From Triatoma infestans (taxonomy: Eukaryota; Arthropoda; Insecta; Hemiptera; Reduviidae), in NCBI GenBank assembly GCA_011037195.1, contig JAAEAF010001969.1:118047-182046 (forward strand): a DNA stretch of 64,000 bases, written 5' to 3'. Shown piece after piece: positions 32,201 through 42,619 of this stretch (within the stretch, counting starts at the first letter, position 1; each line of letters starts with the position of its first letter). The notes under the pieces are model-generated. The model worked only from the letters and a program-made list of their open reading frames with translations. It made no database searches and was not told the DNA's origin. The translations under genes were made by a program, and so were the position numbers.

Positions 32201-34524
32201 AACAAGATGTTCTTAACTGTGAACTGAGTTCAAAGCGTACCGTGTTAAAGATTGCGGCTAAAATATTTGATCCAGTAGGTTATGTTTCACCATTTGTAAT
32301 AAGGATAAAAATTTTACTGCAACAAATATGGCTTAAAGGCCTCGACTGGGACGATCAGCTTCCGCACGACATTGACGTCGAATTTAAAAAATGGTTTAAA
32401 GAAATTAGTTGTCTACAAGATCTATCAATTGATAGGAAGTATTTCCAAAATTCTAACAAGATAACTGATGACATTTCCATACATATATTTTGCGATGCCA
32501 GTATTAAAGCGTATGGTGCTGTCGCTTATTTCAGATACACAACTAAATCAAATGAGATTAAAACAAGTTTTATATTGTCAAAGGGTAAAGTTGCTCCTCT
32601 AAAAAGCCTGACTCTACCTCGGCTGGAATTAATGGGGGCAATAATTGCTGCTAGAATCTCAAAGTATTTAATAAAATTATTTAATGACATATGTCATAAA
32701 ATTTATATTTGGACAGACTCACAAATAACTCTACATTGGATTAAGGGTTCTTCAAGAGAGTGGAAACCATTCGTGTGTAATCGGGTCGCAGAAATACAAG
32801 AAAAAACAAACCCCAACAACTGGAACCACTGTAGTGGCAAAGAGAACCCAGCAGACTTGATAACCAGGGGTTTAGATGTGGAATCTCTAAAAAAAAATCA
32901 TTTGTGGTGGTTTGGACCACAGTGGCTGCAACATCCCAGTAAGAAATGGCCAACCCAACAAACGCTAAACGTAAAAAACGACGAGCAATTAGAACGTCGC
33001 CACAAAGTTTTGGTTGGAGATTGTGTAACAAGAAGTGCCATCCTGGACGTTGCGAGGTTCAGCAACATAATAAAGTTCGTCAGAGTTGTTGCATGGGTTC
33101 AACGATTCATAACAAAAGCTAGGAAGTTGATTACCAAAAATGGCCCTCTTACCGCAGATGAGGTTCAAGAAGCGGAATTACTGTGGATCCGCAAAGTTCA
33201 AATGGACTTCTTTCCAGCTGAAATTCGTGCACTACAGTCATTCAAGCCTGTACCTACAAATTCAAAAATTATTAGTCTGGCACCCTTCCTAGATGAGAAC
33301 AAGCTTTTACGAATTAAGGGAAGATTAGAAGAAACGGAATTCACCCTGGAGGAAAAACACCCCATCTTACTCCCCAGGGATTCCAGATTCACTGAACTAA
33401 TAGTGTTAGCCGAGCATAACAAGGTCCTGCATGCCGGAGTTATGGCGACCTTGGCTAAAGTGCGGCAGAAGTACTGGATTCCTGCTGGCCGGCAGCTAGT
33501 GAAAAAGGTAGTAAATAGATGCTTGGTTTGTCGAAAGTTCGCCGCAAGACCAGCAAATCAGATGACCGCGCAAGCGCCAAGAGACAGAGTATGTGAAACT
33601 CCTCCTTTCAGCGTTTCAGGAGTGGACCTTACTGGCCCTGTCTATGTCAAATTAGGAAAATGTGTAGAAAAGGCTTACATTGTCTTGTTTACGTGCTCCG
33701 TTACTCGAGCTATACACCTCGAGTTGGTGTCAAATATGTCAACTGAGAAATTTCTTTTAGCCTTTAGGCGCTTTACTTCAAGACGAGGAAGTTGTAGAGT
33801 ACTATACTCTGACAATGCGAAGGCCTTTAAACGCGCTAACAAGGACTTGCAGTACTTTTGCAAAATAATAAAGGGTCATGAGTTCCAAGATTTTATATCT
33901 GCTAAGGGTATTGTATGGAAGTTTATTGTGGAGTTGGCCCCATGGTGGGGAGGATTTTATGAACGCTTAATGAGAAGTATCAAGGAACCCTTAAGAAAGA
34001 TTCTTGGAAAGGCTCAGTTAAACTCTGAAGAATTCATGACTGTTCTTACCGAGGTTGAAAACGTTATAAACCAGCGGCCTCTCTCCTATTTGTATAATGA
34101 TTTGTCTGAGCCGGAGCCCCTAACCGCTGCGCATTTCTTGGTACCTGGGCGTAGTGTCGAGTACCCTTGTAATTTTGCTGAGTTATTGCACACTTCTTCG
34201 ACAAGGGAAACTCTAACAAGGCGCAAACAATATCAAACTAGACTTTTGGGTCAGATTTGGTTGAAGTGGAAGAACCAGTATCTTCTGGACTTGAGAAATT
34301 TTCATCACCTTGCTACACCAGATAAGAAGAAAGACCTACAGGTTGATGATATAGTCCTCGTAGATGGGACAACTAAATCTAAATTTTTGTGGGATTTAGG
34401 ACGTGTAACTGAAGTGATAAAGGGTCGTGACGGTATGGTTCGTTCGTGTGTGGTGAAAACTAAAAGGGGAAAGTTTCGACGACCTATTCAATTGTTGTAC
34501 CCCTTAGAACTTACAGATAAATGA
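29224..34524 (+). CDS. BEL/Pao Gag-Pol polyprotein (intact frame)
   Basis: A single 1766-residue polyprotein; the ATG at 29224 is the first in the frame and lies 157 nt after the primer site. Order: a Gag domain of DUF1759 type (about 130-290, with KPFSGDPKCWNEFW), three zinc knuckles (353-365 C-x2-C-x3-H-x4-C; 382-395 and 402-415 C-x2-C-x4-H-x4-C), an aspartic protease (LLDNGSQRSFI, Asp498), reverse transcriptase (motif A Asp832; LPFG 871-874; YVDD 909-912), a Pao-type segment (FDPVGYVSPF, about 1020-1030), RNase H (Asp1091, Glu1135, Asp1165, Asp1211), integrase zinc finger (His1398, His1403, Cys1433, Cys1436), integrase core (Asp1468, Asp1530, Glu1580) and a C-terminal DUF5641-like tail (WKNQYLLDLR; VDDIVLVDG). 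All listed catalytic positions are present. The protease loop reads D-N-G rather than D-S/T-G. Codons in the first half are markedly more A/T-rich than in the integrase part. Confidence 0.97.
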   Translation: MSSQEIVDRLKHKRSAERACTTKLMSKINLALSNENVVKDELEEHFDVLVEKLKTLKVLDCEIENLIDIELIEQEVTVCNEYEEKCTRTLNRIKRCIKDKVLVDDQNSDRNSLECHGVSDNPLSCHSNFKSTVKLPKLIIKPFSGDPKCWNEFWHSFESAIHQNGTLSKVEKFTYLKTFLTGKALNVVSGYQLSNDNYDNCIKLLKDRFGRKDIIVNSFMNKILNLEPVKYTSNVEALRRLYDELEIAIRNLDSMEVTCGSYGHLLMPILMKLLPEDLVLNFNRKKGSRDDVSVSELLLFLKDEIECQEALLLVKRDKKSFPNYSQSKVENRNFHKSTPSAMAFNAQMTSSICIFCSAPHNSFKCSMSPQVKFEKLKSDKRCYKCFELNHVSKNCQSNKFSCFKCKNRNHHSSVCLGNYRKSNFVREFNKADKTCDKLANSNSNENESQLPYTSNTEIVSSVSQCDTRTTCSKGVYLQTCTVEVSSNSKSKITRILLDNGSQRSFITENLVKCLDLKPIRYENLSVYSFGMEQATEKIYPVVEIKLKIRGDLRPVSIEVLVISSISGAIVPTPDKRIREFMSINNLELADSYNGKDLISLEILIGADLFWDFVLNERLPIDKNLNAVNTVFGWVITGTKFEKGISCSQYIAVMKTDVILNDLRIFWELDSMGISTGSEELSNKDKNIIEQFENNLSFKNNRYEVKLIWKSNRDELDTNFLTALRRFENLRNKLNKDKELCQEYKKIIEDQLQDGIVEECTSEARDSGYFMPHRAVIRPEKLTSRVRIVFDASSKGENLKSLNDFLISGPNLNPNILDVILKFRKHEVAFSGDIEKAFLMIGIAEEDRKYLKFFWFRLNDDKSFKIMNMKRLPFGVTTSPFILTATIKFHLKKYVNENPDTCEMLDSSLYVDDLFHGADNVEDAYRLSSNAVSILKDASMRLCKFCSNSKELKELWRDNGIPERKGDSLAQAKILGLDWYPEPDLIKIDVHSLEQDVLNCELSSKRTVLKIAAKIFDPVGYVSPFVIRIKILLQQIWLKGLDWDDQLPHDIDVEFKKWFKEISCLQDLSIDRKYFQNSNKITDDISIHIFCDASIKAYGAVAYFRYTTKSNEIKTSFILSKGKVAPLKSLTLPRLELMGAIIAARISKYLIKLFNDICHKIYIWTDSQITLHWIKGSSREWKPFVCNRVAEIQEKTNPNNWNHCSGKENPADLITRGLDVESLKKNHLWWFGPQWLQHPSKKWPTQQTLNVKNDEQLERRHKVLVGDCVTRSAILDVARFSNIIKFVRVVAWVQRFITKARKLITKNGPLTADEVQEAELLWIRKVQMDFFPAEIRALQSFKPVPTNSKIISLAPFLDENKLLRIKGRLEETEFTLEEKHPILLPRDSRFTELIVLAEHNKVLHAGVMATLAKVRQKYWIPAGRQLVKKVVNRCLVCRKFAARPANQMTAQAPRDRVCETPPFSVSGVDLTGPVYVKLGKCVEKAYIVLFTCSVTRAIHLELVSNMSTEKFLLAFRRFTSRRGSCRVLYSDNAKAFKRANKDLQYFCKIIKGHEFQDFISAKGIVWKFIVELAPWWGGFYERLMRSIKEPLRKILGKAQLNSEEFMTVLTEVENVINQRPLSYLYNDLSEPEPLTAAHFLVPGRSVEYPCNFAELLHTSSTRETLTRRKQYQTRLLGQIWLKWKNQYLLDLRNFHHLATPDKKKDLQVDDIVLVDGTTKSKFLWDLGRVTEVIKGRDGMVRSCVVKTKRGKFRRPIQLLYPLELTDK

Positions 34525-34781
34525 ATGTGTTTTTCACTTAAGCCTTTAATATTAAAGATCTAATGTTTGATGTTTAATAACGGTTTTTAATGTTTCATGT
34601 TTTATGTTTAATGTTTTAATGTTCAGTTAATGTTAATTGATATTTGTTAGTTTGAAAGAAAAAAAGGGAGAGAGAAATTCTCCCATGTTTTAAAGTATGA
34701 AAAAAAATATATTCTAAGTTTATTTGTTATTGTAGCAATAAAGTTTAACGTATAACTTATGATAATTTTAATAAAATTATC

Positions 34782-34791
34782 AGGTGGGGAG
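34782..34791 (+). promoter_or_regulatory. Polypurine tract
   Basis: AGGTGGGGAG directly abuts the 3' LTR, as needed for plus-strand DNA priming. It is only 10 nt long but all purine except one T. Confidence 0.8.
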
Positions 34792-34986
34792 TGTTGAGAG
34801 ATGTAGTACCTTATGAGCACGATAGAGTGCATTAAAAAGGAAATTTGTTCTGTCTGTAGTAGTGATCTGTTGTACTGGACCACTGACCGTGCTAAAGGTC
34901 GTTTGTTTATTTATGGTGGCAAATAAAGAGTTTGAATATTCTAATTTAGTTTTGAAACCTTATTGTTCAAACAGTTGTTTTTTACA
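34792..34986 (+). repeat. BEL 3' LTR
   Basis: Identical by eye to 28852-29046. AATAAA at 34922-34927 would be the poly(A) signal used at this end. Confidence 0.97.
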
Positions 34987-34991
34987 GCAAC
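34987..34991. repeat. Target-site duplication, right (GCAAC)
   Basis: Matches 28847-28851. Confidence 0.9.
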
Positions 34992-35059
34992 GAACACTCT
35001 TTCATTCCCAAAATGACAATTTAGAGTTTACTTAACGTCTTAGGTCCTCCAGAATCACC

Positions 35060-35600
35060 ACAATCACTTTTTCCAATAATATGTTTCAAATAAATGTTAG
35101 CGTTCCAAGTTAAAAACAAAACAAAAAGAAACACTTTTGGTAAACCGAATTCTTAGAGTTGAAATTGAAACAAATCATTTAATTGATCTAATTATTATAT
35201 TACTTGCAAAACTGTAATTTCTACTGAAGTTGAATTGTAGAGGAAGCTGAATACTGCACCCTCGCACCGTTCAAAACTCAATTTTTCGTAAAATGTTACA
35301 GACTGGTGAATGTGAAGAAAGATTGCAAAGTTTAAAAGAAAGTCATTACAGCAGTTTTCGAGAGATTTACAAAAACTGAAGAATCCCTTTTTCGCAATAA
35401 AGTCTCATCAAAATCTTTTGATCGAAACTTATCGATCTTTTGATCGAATCTTTCAAACATAACATACACATGAACCATTTTTCATTTTCATGGGACATTA
35501 GTAAAAAAATGATTTTTTTTTTTTTCTTCGGGAAATACTCAATTCAAAAAGTTGATACGGTCGTAATATTTCTCTTATAGCAGTGAGTGAAAGTAAAAAC
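35060..35600 (+). repeat. Family A repeat, diverged copy
   Basis: Contains ATGTTTCAAATAAATGTTAG, GAGGAAGCTGAATACTGCAC, an AAAGAAAGTCATTACAGCAG monomer anchor and the 3' end ATTTCTCTTATAGCAGTGAG followed by TGAAAGTAAAAACGG. Low similarity overall. Confidence 0.55.
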
Positions 35601-36114
35601 GGACATAAAATTTATAATAAAATATTCTGAACACAATATGTGTGTCATACTGGGAGGACAAGACAATATAATATTTCTCAGTTGTTGTTCTACTGACACA
35701 TCACCACTACTTCACTAAATAAGGTGTCACATACATTTATTAAATAAATATTCATTTAATTTCCATATTTGTATATAGTCGGAATAATTTAGGAGTTAGT
35801 GCACGTATTTCTATGTTACATCTATACTATAAACATATAGTTTAAAATTGTGTTCCATTTGCTAGAGGAGGACAGTAACAAAGAAATGTCTGATTTTCCA
35901 GCACTTAGAGCGGATAAAATTCTAATAATAAGTGATTCTCACTGATTTTTGAGAGCTTATTTCTTTTATTAGTATTCCAATTTGATTCACTTAGTTTTCT
36001 TTTTAAACATTACTGTTAATATTTTCTGAATGAGTTAATTCCAATTTTATCTAATCAATAATGTGAAAACTTAACTTGGAAGCTGGATAAATATTTCATT
36101 GCTATCAATGCTGT
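35601..36114. other. AT-rich stretch, no gene seen
   Basis: No frame or repeat recognised. Confidence 0.55.
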
Positions 36115-36315
36115 GTAGGCAGGAATGGGAGATGGTCTGTGTGGTAGCGCTCCTGGACTCACACGCAGAGGTACCGGGTTCGATCCAGCATGCTGTCCTT
36201 AGATTTTCATTACTTTCCAGGACCCTCTACAGCTGTCCAGTGATGGACAGTATTGTCTGTAACGAGTCAACACTGTCCGGAGAACGGCCTGCATTGAGAA
36301 AGCTCCGGAAACCAA
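36115..36315 (+). repeat. tRNA-derived SINE (family S), copy 4, no 5' domain
   Basis: A-box region TGGTCTGTGTGGTAGCGC, B box GGGTTCGATCCAGC at about 36176-36190, body GACAGTATTGTCTGTAAC with arm AACACTGTC, then TGCATTGAGAAAGCTCCGG. Unlike copies 1-3 the upstream domain is absent. The hairpin arms differ from copy 1 at two paired positions in a compensatory way. Confidence 0.75.
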
Positions 36316-36454
36316 TGATCACAGATGTGACGACCTTTAACAAAGAGAAAATAATTCTGTGTAGGTAGTGAAACCACACGTTGCATTAAAGCAGTGATTT
36401 AATAAAAGTAAACGTGGACTCGATCACATCCCCAAATCCATAAAATGAATTCTT

Positions 36455-36504
36455 CCAGAAAAAAATGTTTCAAATAAAAGTTGTAAACAGTTATGTGTAG
36501 ATAT
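36455..36504 (+). repeat. Family A scrap interrupted by family B
   Basis: AAATGTTTCAAATAAAAGTTG followed by GTGTAGATATG matches the reference at about 13494-13530. It stops where the family B terminus GTGGTTGGGTTCGC begins. Confidence 0.55.
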
Positions 36505-36700
36505 GTGGTTGGGTTCGCAATGCTGGATAACATATATGATTTTATCTGTCGTAACATGCTTCAAGTTTTTGGTTCTGATCTGTTTTCGGATTTTCATCCA
36601 TCATCAGAGTAAGGTTAGGTAAGCCTTAACTGATGGATGAAAATCCGAAACCGGTCAGAACCAGAACAAGAAGCATGCTACGACGGATAAAACCATGGAA
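36505..36700. repeat. Family B foldback element, copy 2
   Basis: The left arm starts GTGGTTGGGTTCGCAATGCT and runs through GATTTTATCTGTCGTAACAT, a GGTTCTGATCTG stretch, TTTTCGGATTTTCATCC and CATCATCAGAGTAAGG. The right arm is its reverse: AACTGATGGATG, AAATCCGAAACCGGTCAG, AAGCATGCTACGACGGATAA. The right terminus is missing, so the copy is truncated. The 33-nt module around CTGATGA...GAAAC is discussed under findings. Confidence 0.75.
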
Positions 36701-36925
36701 GTGATATCTGTAATTGAGAATAACTGACAAATTCTTTTAGTTAAGTTATACCTCCATTAATTTTGATAGAATTTTCACACAAAAAACATGATCAAATTGC
36801 ACTTGAATGGCGATTTCCAGGAAAAGTCTAATGACACAAGTTTCCCAAAAACATGCTAAGAGTCTTTCAAGTAACAGTTGTAGATATTTAAACGTATAAT
36901 TGAATCACTAAGTTTAGAACAAAAA

Positions 36926-37217
36926 TCTATGATTTTATCCGTCATAGCATTCCTCATTTTGTTGGTTCTGAACTGATTACAGATACTCACCCATTAACAG
37001 AGTGAAGGCTACCAATTTCGTGTAGAAAGAGTTGAATTCTACTTTATCATTCTGTCACACACCACAATGGTTGGATTCAACCAGTTAAAACATGAAGTTG
37101 AAGTCTACTCTCTACAGAAACTTAGTAGCGTATATGAGAATCTGAAACCTGTCAGGACCGAACAAAATAAAGGGTAAAATTATAAATATTATCCAGCATT
37201 GCGGATCCAACCACATC
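36926..37217. repeat. Family B foldback element, copy 3
   Basis: The left arm has TATGATTTTATCCGTCATAG and GGTTCTGAACTGATTAC. The middle has TTCGTGTAGAAAGAGTTG and its reverse, CTCTCTACAGAAACTTAG, around CACCACAATGGTTGG. The right arm ends GCATTGCGGATCCAACCAC. Near full length at about 290 bp, with arms considerably diverged from one another. Confidence 0.65.
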
Positions 37218-37467
37218 TTAATTTTTATGAGAAGTGAGACAATATAAATCTAAGAAGAACTTTTTGGTTTACTGTCTTTTAATAAAAAACCTTAGTGGCG
37301 GATCACATTGATGGCACTTATCTGAAATAACAAATTAGAAATTGTTAGTTTTCCGTTAATGGATTATGTTGACCAGCTATATAATTCTTTGCTGATGGAC
37401 ACTTTTTAACGAGAATCGGTCATATAACAAAATTAAGTCAATTATTGCCTATATTCTTACTTTGTCT

Positions 37468-38180
37468 TGTTGGTGAAAAGAGGAAATATTGCTATTTTGT
37501 CAAATTTTCGATACGGACTTTTTACCGGAAATACACGTATTGAGGTCCCCAGAATCCGAAAATGTATTTTTTTGTTTTGAAAATTTACGTCTGTATGTGT
37601 GTTGTAATATAACTCAAATAAGGAAAATCGTAGATAGTTCAAACTTGATTATTTTATTTAAATTTTTTGGGGGAACCGACAATAAGATTTTGATTAAAAT
37701 CGGTCAACCGGAAATACCACTTTACCAAATGAATAGTATTTTTTTTTTTTAATTGGTATATTAACTATATAAAAAACTACAATTTCATTTTGTAACATTT
37801 TTCCGGGAAAATTCATTAAGGAGGGGAATTTGGGAGAGAGGTGAATTAGGCTTTCCTTTGAAGTGCGATTTCCGTAAATGATACCATCATTATCATCTAC
37901 ATAATATTAATAAGAATAAATTGCATTTTTGAAGAAAAAAAATTTAGCAAGAAGTTGGCGATTTTACGGAAGGTTTTTCTCCAGTTTTTAGCGATTTTCT
38001 CGATTTTGATACCAACGAATTTTTGTAAACTTGGGGACCCAACTTCACATATATATATCACTTTTGTTTGAAATATTTTCCTGAGTAACCAGATTTCAGA
38101 GGATATTGGGTAGGAGCTGGATGGTCACACTTCCCTCATGTGTCGTTTTAGTTAGTTCTCCAAAAAACACAATCTAAGTT
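37468..38180 (-). repeat. Family A repeat, inverted diverged copy
   Basis: GGAAATATTGCTATTTTGTC, then CCGGAAATACACGTATTGAG and GTCCCCAGAATCCG mark the reversed 3' end. AACCGGAAATACCACTTTAC and ATTTTCTCGATTTTGATACC are monomer pieces. The far border is uncertain. Confidence 0.65.
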
Positions 38181-39599
38181 CTAAAATCAAATACAAAGTA
38201 TTATAACTATTTTGTGGCACAATAAGCCTCAATGGGAGGCTGCGGTGCCTGGATTTTAGTCCCCTCTGCATCATTCTAATTTTAATTATAACTATTTAAA
38301 TTATACTGATTATTTACTCTAAACTTAGGATGCAAACGGAACATAAAAACAAAAATTTTATCTATACCAAACGATATATTCAGTTATTTTGATGAAAAAT
38401 ATTGTCTACAATATAACTACTATGGTAGTTATATTTGTTGCTTGATGTAGAAGGACGACAGTTCTGGTACAATCCGACATTGATATAAAGTTATAGTCAA
38501 GGAACTGACCACTGAATCTAACTGAGCTCAATATATACAGATATATATATATATAGAGAGAGAGAGATATATCTATATAAAGACAGGTTATAGTAATGGT
38601 GATTCGTTGTTAACAAAGAACTAGTTTGTTATTGTATAACAGAGACATGAAATAGACTTCAGCCTTCCACCACAATACTACTATAGATTCACTTGCTAGC
38701 TCAATAGATGTCGTTCAATGTCAGCCTATCAATTAAAATATTTCTTAATATTTTTTCTATTCCTGTCTTCTTTTAATTATCCTTTATATTTTACTCTTTT
38801 ATGTTCCCCACTTTATTATCTTTTCCAATTAAACTTCAAGTAGAAGAAAGTCCATTAAAGGGCAACCTTCATTTTATTAAAAATTAATACCAATAATGTT
38901 AAAAAAAAAAAAAATTTAAAAGAACTGATACAGAAGAATCAAAAACTTTTATTGCAATTATCAGTGTATAATCTCAAACTTTGTTTTTAAAAACTAAAAT
39001 TATTTAAAGTTATTACACCAAATTAAAAGAAAATCGCCGGAGCTGTTCATGGGAAAATAGCGATTACTTCGTCTAAATCTAAAGTTCGGGATCCTAATTC
39101 CAGATTAGATGCGTATCTATTACAAAGTGGCTCATAAAGAAAGTCCACCATTTACTGAAGCAGAGGAGGCCAGTCCGCTTTCGCAATCGTAACTCCTCGA
39201 TAGAGAGAAAACTGAGCTAAAAAGGATCATTGCCATGCAGAGGCAAGAATCAATCAAGGATCATTGCCAAGAACTTCTATCACTGCCTTCTATAAAAACA
39301 GTCACAAATACCTTGGAACTTGTGGGGGATCAACTTTGTAAGGATAAGTGTGGAAATTTAAAGATTAAGAGAAAATTCGTTACGCTTTCTCTGGAGATAA
39401 GCTTACTCATAGACGGTTACTAAGGTTTGAAGCGTGGACGGACTAGCAGCAAACCAAGATTATTCTAAGGAAATTGCGATTATGGAAAAATATTCAGTAT
39501 AGTGAATTTTCCGTTAGCCTAATTAATCCGAAAAAGTAACCTAAAAAATTCCAAGTGTATCATTAAATTTGCTCTGTGGAAGTCTATGTTATCATACTG
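38181..39599. other. Unassigned; microsatellite at 38541-38576
   Basis: An (AT)n/(AG)n/(AT)n compound tract, and a possible family A monomer scrap at 39028-39080 (AAGAAAATCGCCGGAGCTGT). The 62-codon frame at 39235 has no recognisable motif. Confidence 0.5.
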
Positions 39600-39725
39600 T
39601 TCGACAAAAAACATCCTGATGATGGGCGAACGTCCGAAACCGGTCGATGACCACGAAAAGAAGCAGGCTATCACGGAAAATATCTCTGATGCTTTCCAGC
39701 TCTGCTGACCCAACCACAACAATTT
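39600..39725 (-). repeat. Family B arm, single copy
   Basis: CTGATGATGGGCGAACGTCC followed by GAAACCGGTCGATGACC, then AAGAAGCAGGCTATCACGG and the terminus GCTGACCCAACCACAA. This is one arm only, ending with the family B terminus on the right, and the cleanest example of the module discussed under findings. Confidence 0.65.
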
Positions 39726-41985
39726 TATGGAATTCCTCTCGCTCTGGGGCCTGTTAAAGATATGAGGCTGGAATGAGGTGAAACTATGGAGTACATATAT
39801 TAGACCCACCTGGCTAAAGTAGCTAAAGAAGAGCCCCATTCATCAGATTAAATTAAGTTGGTAAAAAAGCGTTAATGTATTCGTAGTGCTAACAACGAAC
39901 CTGTTTAATTAACTAAGGCTAACTATGAAAGTTGTGGATCCATCAAAGAACACGAACCTGGGAGTAAGAAATAAAAGGCGAGGTGCTCGGATAACAGTGG
40001 AATGTCTTTTAAAATGATACCTGGAAGGAACGCAGGTTAATTCTAAATTCTAAATTAATTATGATAAACAAATAAAAAATAGTAGAATGTTTCGTTCGTT
40101 TGTTTAATATGAAACATTCTATTTATTAATATGGACTTTTATTCAGCAAAACTCGCCTACTTTCCCACAATTGTGTTGGAAAATTAATAAAATTAGGCAA
40201 AAACATATCTATGGATAGGCTTGTCCAATTTATTACACAAATAAATCGTTACGATTTTCGATAAAGCCTATTACTGTATTTACAGATAAGTATGCATGCG
40301 TTAAGCTTACATATTCGATAATCTCAAATTACGCATAAATTAAATATTTCGGATAATAATAATCATAATAAAATAAGATTCCATTTAATTTAAATATTAT
40401 TTATTTCTAAGTTTTGTACATTTAGCCACCATGCCTTTGTTTTAATGACTACCTATTAAAATTCAAATATGTCTCTTTTATAATATTATCATTTTGTAAA
40501 GCTTGGTATTTATTGTGATGGTCTTGTGTTGAACCAGTTCCAAGAATATGACAATAAACGGTTACGTTAAATTATTTAATGACGATGTAAATATTAGCTC
40601 GTGCTCCAATACAATTGTTCTGCATATGTCAACAATTTTTTTGTTTAATATTTTTTTTTTTTTTTAAATACAATTGGATAGAATAACTAATTTAATTGTA
40701 ATTTAGGTGTAATTTGTTAAAAATACGTGTAAAATAAAAATATAAATCTGATTGTTACTAAGATATTGTGAAACTATTAATATGAATTATTCTTGGTCTA
40801 AAAGCACTTCATATTGTTATCCATGTCTAAACTAGTCAATAAACCTTGAGTTTGGGCGTAAGTTATTGTGACGATAAGCCGCAGTTCCCAGAATGCCTGT
40901 GCAAAAAAAAAGAATATCCAATTCTAACTGACAAAATAGAATTTTTACTAAATATTAGTGGGCCTTGGTATTACATGTAACTATATAGTTGGTGGGGATT
41001 GAAGCGCATCAGTTCTATCAATGGACATACAGAGCAGAAATAGCGGGGGCTTGACTTCTCGTATACAATCTCCAATCCAATTCCAAACTAGCAACAATTT
41101 ATAAACTATTGAGACAATGAAGACAAACTTTTTTTCAATAATTCTTAAATTGGAAATAATTTTTCTTTTTACGTGTCAAATTGTGGAAATAAGATCTGTT
41201 TTTTTCTAATAAAAAATTATTCCTAGAAACTTACAACGAATAAAAAAGAAAAATGTAATGAATGATGAAGAAAGAAAAATCAATGTTCAGATACAAAGAG
41301 TTTCACTTCGCTGAAAACATTTTTTTCCCTCACCTTTGAACTTTTAACAAAATAAGTAAATAATAATACATTCTTTAGAAAACTCCAAATAGTGTTATTT
41401 TCAATTGTATGGCCTTTTATGTACATTTCTTTTTTCTTTTTCTTTTTTCATACTGTGTTGTTGCTATTATTGGTGATATTATGAATAATAATTGAATTTA
41501 ACTTAGTAACGGAAAATATTATTGATCAAACTTTAATAATATTGTAAGTTATAGTGTGTGAGAATGTAATTTATATAAAGAAAAGAGTAAATCACGTGTT
41601 TGACCATTTCGAATTCTTGCGCAAAAATTGTATTTTCGTGTTTTAAAAAAGTTCCATGGTCCTTTAGAAAAGACTACGACATAATTCAAGTTTTTTGTCA
41701 ACCTGTCTGTTTATTTGTTTGAACTGTTCTAAAGTGATTGTATCTCCAACCGCTTCTCCAACACCAAAGACAATCATTGTTCATCAACGGTTGCAACAAT
41801 TCAAGTCATAATAAAGAAATCTTCAAAAAAATAAAATCTCTGGCTATGATTTGTTATACCCGAATAACTCGTCAAATTTCTCATCTATTTAGATTACACA
41901 CTACTATTTTTGCTATGCTATGTCTAAGGAAATTTCCCTCAATATTAGCTTCTGATCCCTAAATTCCCTCCAATTCACATGTCTT
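39726..41985. other. AT-rich stretch, no gene seen
   Basis: Poly-T at about 40645-40665. No gene or shared repeat recognised. Confidence 0.55.
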
Positions 41986-41989
41986 AAAA

Positions 41990-42190
41990 CTTATTTAATC
42001 TCTCAATCACCTTCTATCTGACCTACTCAACTATCAGTTTGGTAGCCGTTCCATGTCCGCAGCGTCTTCCAACAAGTGCCACGCATGGAGAGAAATGCTC
42101 ATCGTTTTCTTGATATCAATCAAACGTTTCAGGAGGATAACAAGGATCTCCTTCTGTCTATTTCAAAATTCTAAGCTCCTTCCTCATTAA
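41990..42190 (+). pseudogene. Jockey-like reverse transcriptase relic, motif A region
   Basis: NYQFGSRSMSAASSNKCHAW matches the H-Q-F-G-F-R-x-x-H-S-T-x-x-Q block of Jockey reverse transcriptases. In a second frame LDINQTFQEDNKDLLLSIS matches the L-D-V-x-x-A-F-D-x-V-W-H-x-x-L-L block that carries the first catalytic Asp. At least one frameshift lies between. About 65 codons remain. Confidence 0.6.
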
Positions 42191-42619
42191 TTACTAAATC
42201 CAGATTTCTCCTCTTATTTCCTAGACAAGGCCGAAGGTACCGCAACGTAGCATTCATTCCACTCCTCGATATCGATATTTCAAAGTTTCTATTTTTTTTT
42301 TTTTTTTTGTCAAGCAATTCTGCCCGGAAATCCCATATCTATGACTTGCAAGCTTAAGCAGCATCTTATCGAACTACATTAGGACGAAAAAGCAGAAGAT
42401 AAATTTGTCTAAAAGTGTTTATACTAATTTGTACTCCGCTGCAATCGTATCTGTTGCTGACACCGTCGGATATGGCAGAATTTACATAGATAAAAGATTC
42501 TTAAGATACTCACTCAAAAAACTAAAAAGACAAGTACCCAATTTATCAAACAAACTTCTCTACAGATTACTTGGCATGATTTAAACTCTAATTAATTAAC
42601 CAATGAACTATTGCCATGT

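Larger units (their letters stand above)
28852..34986 (+). mobile_element. Full-length BEL/Pao LTR retrotransposon
   Basis: This 6135-bp element is complete by eye: 195-bp LTRs with TGT...ACA ends, GCAAC target duplication, a tRNA-Gly-type primer-binding site, one 1766-codon Gag-Pol frame, a polypurine tract and a 3' LTR. BEL/Pao is indicated by the Gag and protease domain order, the Pao-type region after the reverse transcriptase, integrase after RNase H, and no envelope-like frame after pol. The two LTRs show no difference in all 195 positions, so insertion is recent relative to every other repeat here. Whether it still moves cannot be told from sequence. Confidence 0.97.

Noticed and set aside
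33675..33863. Antisense and alternate-frame open frames inside the BEL element
   Set aside because: They overlap the intact Gag-Pol frame and have no motifs; they are shadows.
41738..41962. Frame upstream of the Jockey relic as part of its protein
   Set aside because: No Jockey motif could be matched and the frame does not continue into the relic.
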